Source: DAOUMU01 sp034409055
GTDB lineage: Bacteria; Chloroflexota; Anaerolineae; 4572-78; J111
DNA: 15,265 bases
Assembly (NCBI GenBank): GCA_034409055.1
Contig: DAOUMU010000136.1
Location: forward strand, 1 to 15,265
Direction of reading: 5' to 3'
In this document: in pieces, positions 13,251-15,265 of the stretch
Position numbering within the stretch: position 1 is the first letter of the stretch
Layout: each line of letters begins with the position of its first letter
Notes under the pieces: generated by a model
Seen by the model: only the letters and a program-made list of their open reading frames with translations
Told to the model about the DNA's origin: nothing
The model's database searches: none
Position numbers and translations under genes: made by a program

Positions 13251-14501
13251 ATGACCAAATACACCAGCTATGCAGATCGCCAGGAAATTGTCACCCTCCA
13301 CCAGCAAGGCCACAGTTATCATCAGATTGAGCAACAGACCGGCTGGAGTTTTGAGACAGTGCGAAAGATTTGTCGGAGCTACCAGCGGGTGGGGGAAGTG
13401 GCCCTCCAGCCAGAGCCACATGGTCGGCCAGCGACCGGCCCCCTGAGTAGCTTTGACCGGTTGGTGCGATGGGCCAGTTTACGGATCAAATGCCAGCATC
13501 CGGGCTGGGGAGCCGAGGTCGTGCTGGCCGAGTTGGCCAAACGATCTTGGGCGGGTCGGGTCAACTTGCCCAGCGCCAGCCAAATCGGGGCTTATTTCAG
13601 TCAGTTTGGGGAGCGGTTGGTGACAGTGCGGTCGCACAAACAGTTACCCCAAGCCCGCCCGCTGCCGCCCGCGTTGCGGATTGTCCACGGCTGCTGGCAG
13701 ATGGATGCGGATGAACGGGTAGCTTTGCCGGGCTATGGCGAAGTTCACATTCTGAACCTGGTTGATTATGCCAGCGGCCTCAAAATCGGCAGTCGCTTGT
13801 TTCCGGCTCACCAAAATGGCCATCGGTGTCGCATTTCTTGGCCGCAACTGCGCCAAGTCTTGCGACAGGCCTTTCACCGGTGGGGCTTACCCCGGCGCAT
13901 TCGAACCGACCGTGACCGGGTGATTGTTAGTCCCGGTAACTATCCGTTTCCGATGTCCTTCACCTTGTGGTTGGTCGGCCTGGGGATCGAACACGAATTG
14001 ATCCGGCGGGTGATTGAAAATGGCGGAGTGGAGCGGTCGCATCGAACTTGGGAAGGACGCTTGTCCGGCTATGGTCCCTACGCTCAATTGGAGCAATGGC
14101 AACAGGTGGTTGACTACGAGTTATGGCGCATGAATGCCATTTTACCCTCGCGGGGGCGGCACTGTCGGCGGCAGCCTCCCTTGCTGGTTTATCCCGAAGC
14201 GGGCACCCCCCTTGACTGGTATCGGCCTGAGGATGAATTGACCATCTTTGACTTGGCACGGGTCCACCGCTACTTGTCCACGGGTCGCTGGTTACGTTAC
14301 ACCAGCAGCCAGGGTCAGTTCTCCTTTAATGACCAGCCCTTCTACCTGGGTCTGCCCCATCAACGTTGTTGGGTGCAACTGACCTATCTTGAGGACGATG
14401 AGTTTCAAGTGACCTGTCCCCCGGATGACACTGTGCTCAAAATCATCCGTGTCAAGGGCCTGACTGTCTCAGACATTACTGGCATTACTGAGAGCCTATG
14501 A
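13251..14501 (+). CDS. DDE (rve-type) transposase of the IS481-like element
   Basis: This 416-residue protein has an N-terminal helix-turn-helix (about 5-45: LHQQGHSYHQIEQQTGWSFE then TVRKICRSY) and an integrase-type catalytic core with D152 (CWQMDADE), D220 (IRTDRDRV) and E261 (NGGVERSHRTWE). A C-terminal region follows with a beta-rich segment (RWLRYTSSQGQFSFNDQPFY) as in IS481/IS21 relatives. The start is ATG 13251, because AAGGAGGTG (13238-13246) is a strong ribosome site there. A frame extension to 13227 lacks one. All three catalytic acids are present and the frame is unbroken, so the element may be active. D220 is followed by RD instead of the common NG. The stop codon lies inside the internal inverted repeat. 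Confidence 0.9.
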   Translation: MTKYTSYADRQEIVTLHQQGHSYHQIEQQTGWSFETVRKICRSYQRVGEVALQPEPHGRPATGPLSSFDRLVRWASLRIKCQHPGWGAEVVLAELAKRSWAGRVNLPSASQIGAYFSQFGERLVTVRSHKQLPQARPLPPALRIVHGCWQMDADERVALPGYGEVHILNLVDYASGLKIGSRLFPAHQNGHRCRISWPQLRQVLRQAFHRWGLPRRIRTDRDRVIVSPGNYPFPMSFTLWLVGLGIEHELIRRVIENGGVERSHRTWEGRLSGYGPYAQLEQWQQVVDYELWRMNAILPSRGRHCRRQPPLLVYPEAGTPLDWYRPEDELTIFDLARVHRYLSTGRWLRYTSSQGQFSFNDQPFYLGLPHQRCWVQLTYLEDDEFQVTCPPDDTVLKIIRVKGLTVSDITGITESL

Positions 14502-14575
14502 ATTTGTTAAGGTTCGGCTGGGGTACAAATTCACCCCGGTTTACCCCAGCCGATGTCATTACCCTGATCCATTCT

Positions 14576-14646
14576 GGGGTATGATTTTACCAGGATTTAC
14601 TGGGGGTATGACTTTACCCAATTTCACCCCGGGGTATGACTTTACC
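14576..14646. promoter_or_regulatory. Right-end array of three 16-bp motifs
   Basis: GGGGTATGATTTTACC (14576-14591), GGGGTATGACTTTACC (14603-14618) and GGGGTATGACTTTACC (14631-14646) are spaced 27 and 28 bp. They are inverse copies of the left-end motifs. Likely transposase-binding sites; further degenerate copies lie at about 14517-14573. Confidence 0.65.
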
Positions 14647-15226
14647 GTGACTTACAGTACCCCCACAACAAAATGAGACCAGCTGCAAGATGATCCTCTT
14701 GAAATATCAAGCCATCAGATCCTAGTATTGCATATCCCCTAGATATAAGATCATCTACAAGCCTTTGGGCTTTTGAAGATTCATTGATGGCTTTTTCCAA
14801 AGTACATCCGAAAAGGGGCTCAACCACATCTCGTAGCACAGCACCATGACAAATTAGCTGACCATAAATCAGCTGATATACATTTTCTCTATATGTACAG
14901 GACATGGTCTTGAACAATGGTTGACGAATGTATTCGCGAATAAAAGGAAGGCTTTGATAGATTCTGTCTTCCAGATGCGAGACACCCCACGGCCCAAAGG
15001 CACATACTGCCTTATCAGTTTGTCCAACCGCGCTAACTTCGTACCGATACCGGAATCCTGGTTTGCAAAATAGAGCATAGCTAACCTTCTGATATCCATG
15101 TACTCTCAACTGCGACAACGCGTAACCATACATCCTCACTCGCTCATCAAACGAAGGAATTGTATGTCCTCGCTGCTCCATCCCATCAATGTACTCTCTG
15201 GCACCATCATAATCGTATACCATCAT
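14642..15226 (-). CDS. Protein of unknown function, C-terminus altered by IS insertion
   Basis: This 194-residue protein, if started at the ATG pair 15221-15226, has no family I recognise. There is no signal peptide or clear membrane segment. It is aromatic- and Tyr-rich (YGYALSQLRVHGYQKVSYAL, GPWGVSHLEDRIYQSLPFI), with a last third of alternating helix and hydrophobic strand (RLVDDLISRGYAILGSDGLI) that recalls a small winged-helix-like fold. No ribosome site is seen before the ATGs, and the frame is open to the window edge (AFKLNTECICIN before MM), so the true start may lie outside. The last four residues CKSR and the stop come from the IS end; the original ended QEKTMQV. Base use is more AT-rich than the signalling genes, suggesting a different origin. 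Confidence 0.6.
   Translation of the reverse strand: MMVYDYDGAREYIDGMEQRGHTIPSFDERVRMYGYALSQLRVHGYQKVSYALFCKPGFRYRYEVSAVGQTDKAVCAFGPWGVSHLEDRIYQSLPFIREYIRQPLFKTMSCTYRENVYQLIYGQLICHGAVLRDVVEPLFGCTLEKAINESSKAQRLVDDLISRGYAILGSDGLIFQEDHLAAGLILLWGYCKSR
14657..14662. repeat. Target-site duplication, right copy GTACCC
   Basis: Identical to 13111-13116 and directly outside the CA end of the IS. Confidence 0.8.
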
Positions 15227-15265
15227 ATTTATGCATATACACTCAGTATTGAGCTTGAATGCCGT

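Larger units (their letters stand above)
13117..14656 (+). mobile_element. IS481-like insertion sequence, 1540 bp
   Basis: It carries 26-bp perfect terminal inverted repeats (13117-13142 and 14631-14656), starts with TG and ends with CA, and is flanked by GTACCC on both sides (13111-13116 and 14657-14662). One DDE transposase gene fills the interior. A second, internal inverted repeat (13178-13203 and 14488-14513, one mismatch) overlaps the transposase stop codon. IS481-family membership is inferred from the transposase build and the TGT...ACA ends. The length is above the usual IS481 range, so a related, unclassified group is possible. Confidence 0.85.

Noticed and set aside
14576..14646. 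Iterons read as a plasmid replication origin
   Set aside because: The repeats are the inverse of those at the other IS end and lie within or next to its terminal repeat. No Rep gene is present.

Overview
The window looks like an accessory, rearranged stretch of a moderately GC-rich bacterial chromosome. I favour Chloroflexota (Anaerolineae-like). The reasons are the PAS-GAF-HisKA_3 kinase with a NarL partner, a MASE3 kinase, a CoxE-like VWA protein, and the scattered heptanucleotide palindromic repeats. This assignment is inference from gene style and was not computed. No tRNA, rRNA or CRISPR array is visible.

Region 1 (1-6618) is a signalling block on the + strand. A hybrid receiver-PAS-GAF histidine kinase (410-2458) is followed 25 bp later by its likely NarL/LuxR-type partner (2484-3125) and a terminator. 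A second, diverged receiver copy that has lost its DNA-binding domain follows (3311-3721), overlapping a frameshifted receiver remnant (3699-3883). Next come a small winged-helix-like protein (3960-4292) and an RsbT/RsbW-like protein whose ATP-binding residues are degenerate (4404-4820), then a terminator. A seven-TM MASE3 histidine kinase with its own promoter closes the block (5038-6618). The block lies between two copies (1-126 and 6618-6821) of one nested palindromic element built from four inverted heptads per arm.

Region 2 (6822-7489) holds a small TIGR04076-type cysteine protein and two further heptanucleotide arrays.

Region 3 (7490-9585) is a translationally coupled pair, a MoxR-type AAA+ ATPase and a CoxE-like VWA protein. 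No CO-dehydrogenase gene is in view.

Region 4 (9586-12866) is a mosaic. It holds the C-terminal scrap of a SnoaL-like ester cyclase, a complete 759-residue GH13 glycosidase with an N-terminal CBM41-like module (both on the minus strand), a patatin-like phospholipase fragment damaged at both ends, and the 3' end of a second CoxE-like VWA gene. A MoxR/VWA locus was probably duplicated and then broken up by insertions and deletions.

Region 5 (12867-15265) holds an IS481-like element (13117-14656). It has 26-bp perfect terminal repeats, TG...CA ends, a 6-bp target duplication and iterated 16-bp motifs spaced 27-28 bp inside its ends. It sits in the last codons of a minus-strand gene of unknown function. 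The pre-insertion C-terminus can be rebuilt by removing the element and one target copy.

Genes that may work together are kinase 410 with regulator 2484, and the ATPase/VWA pair. Most of the rest is a record of duplication, decay and transposition.
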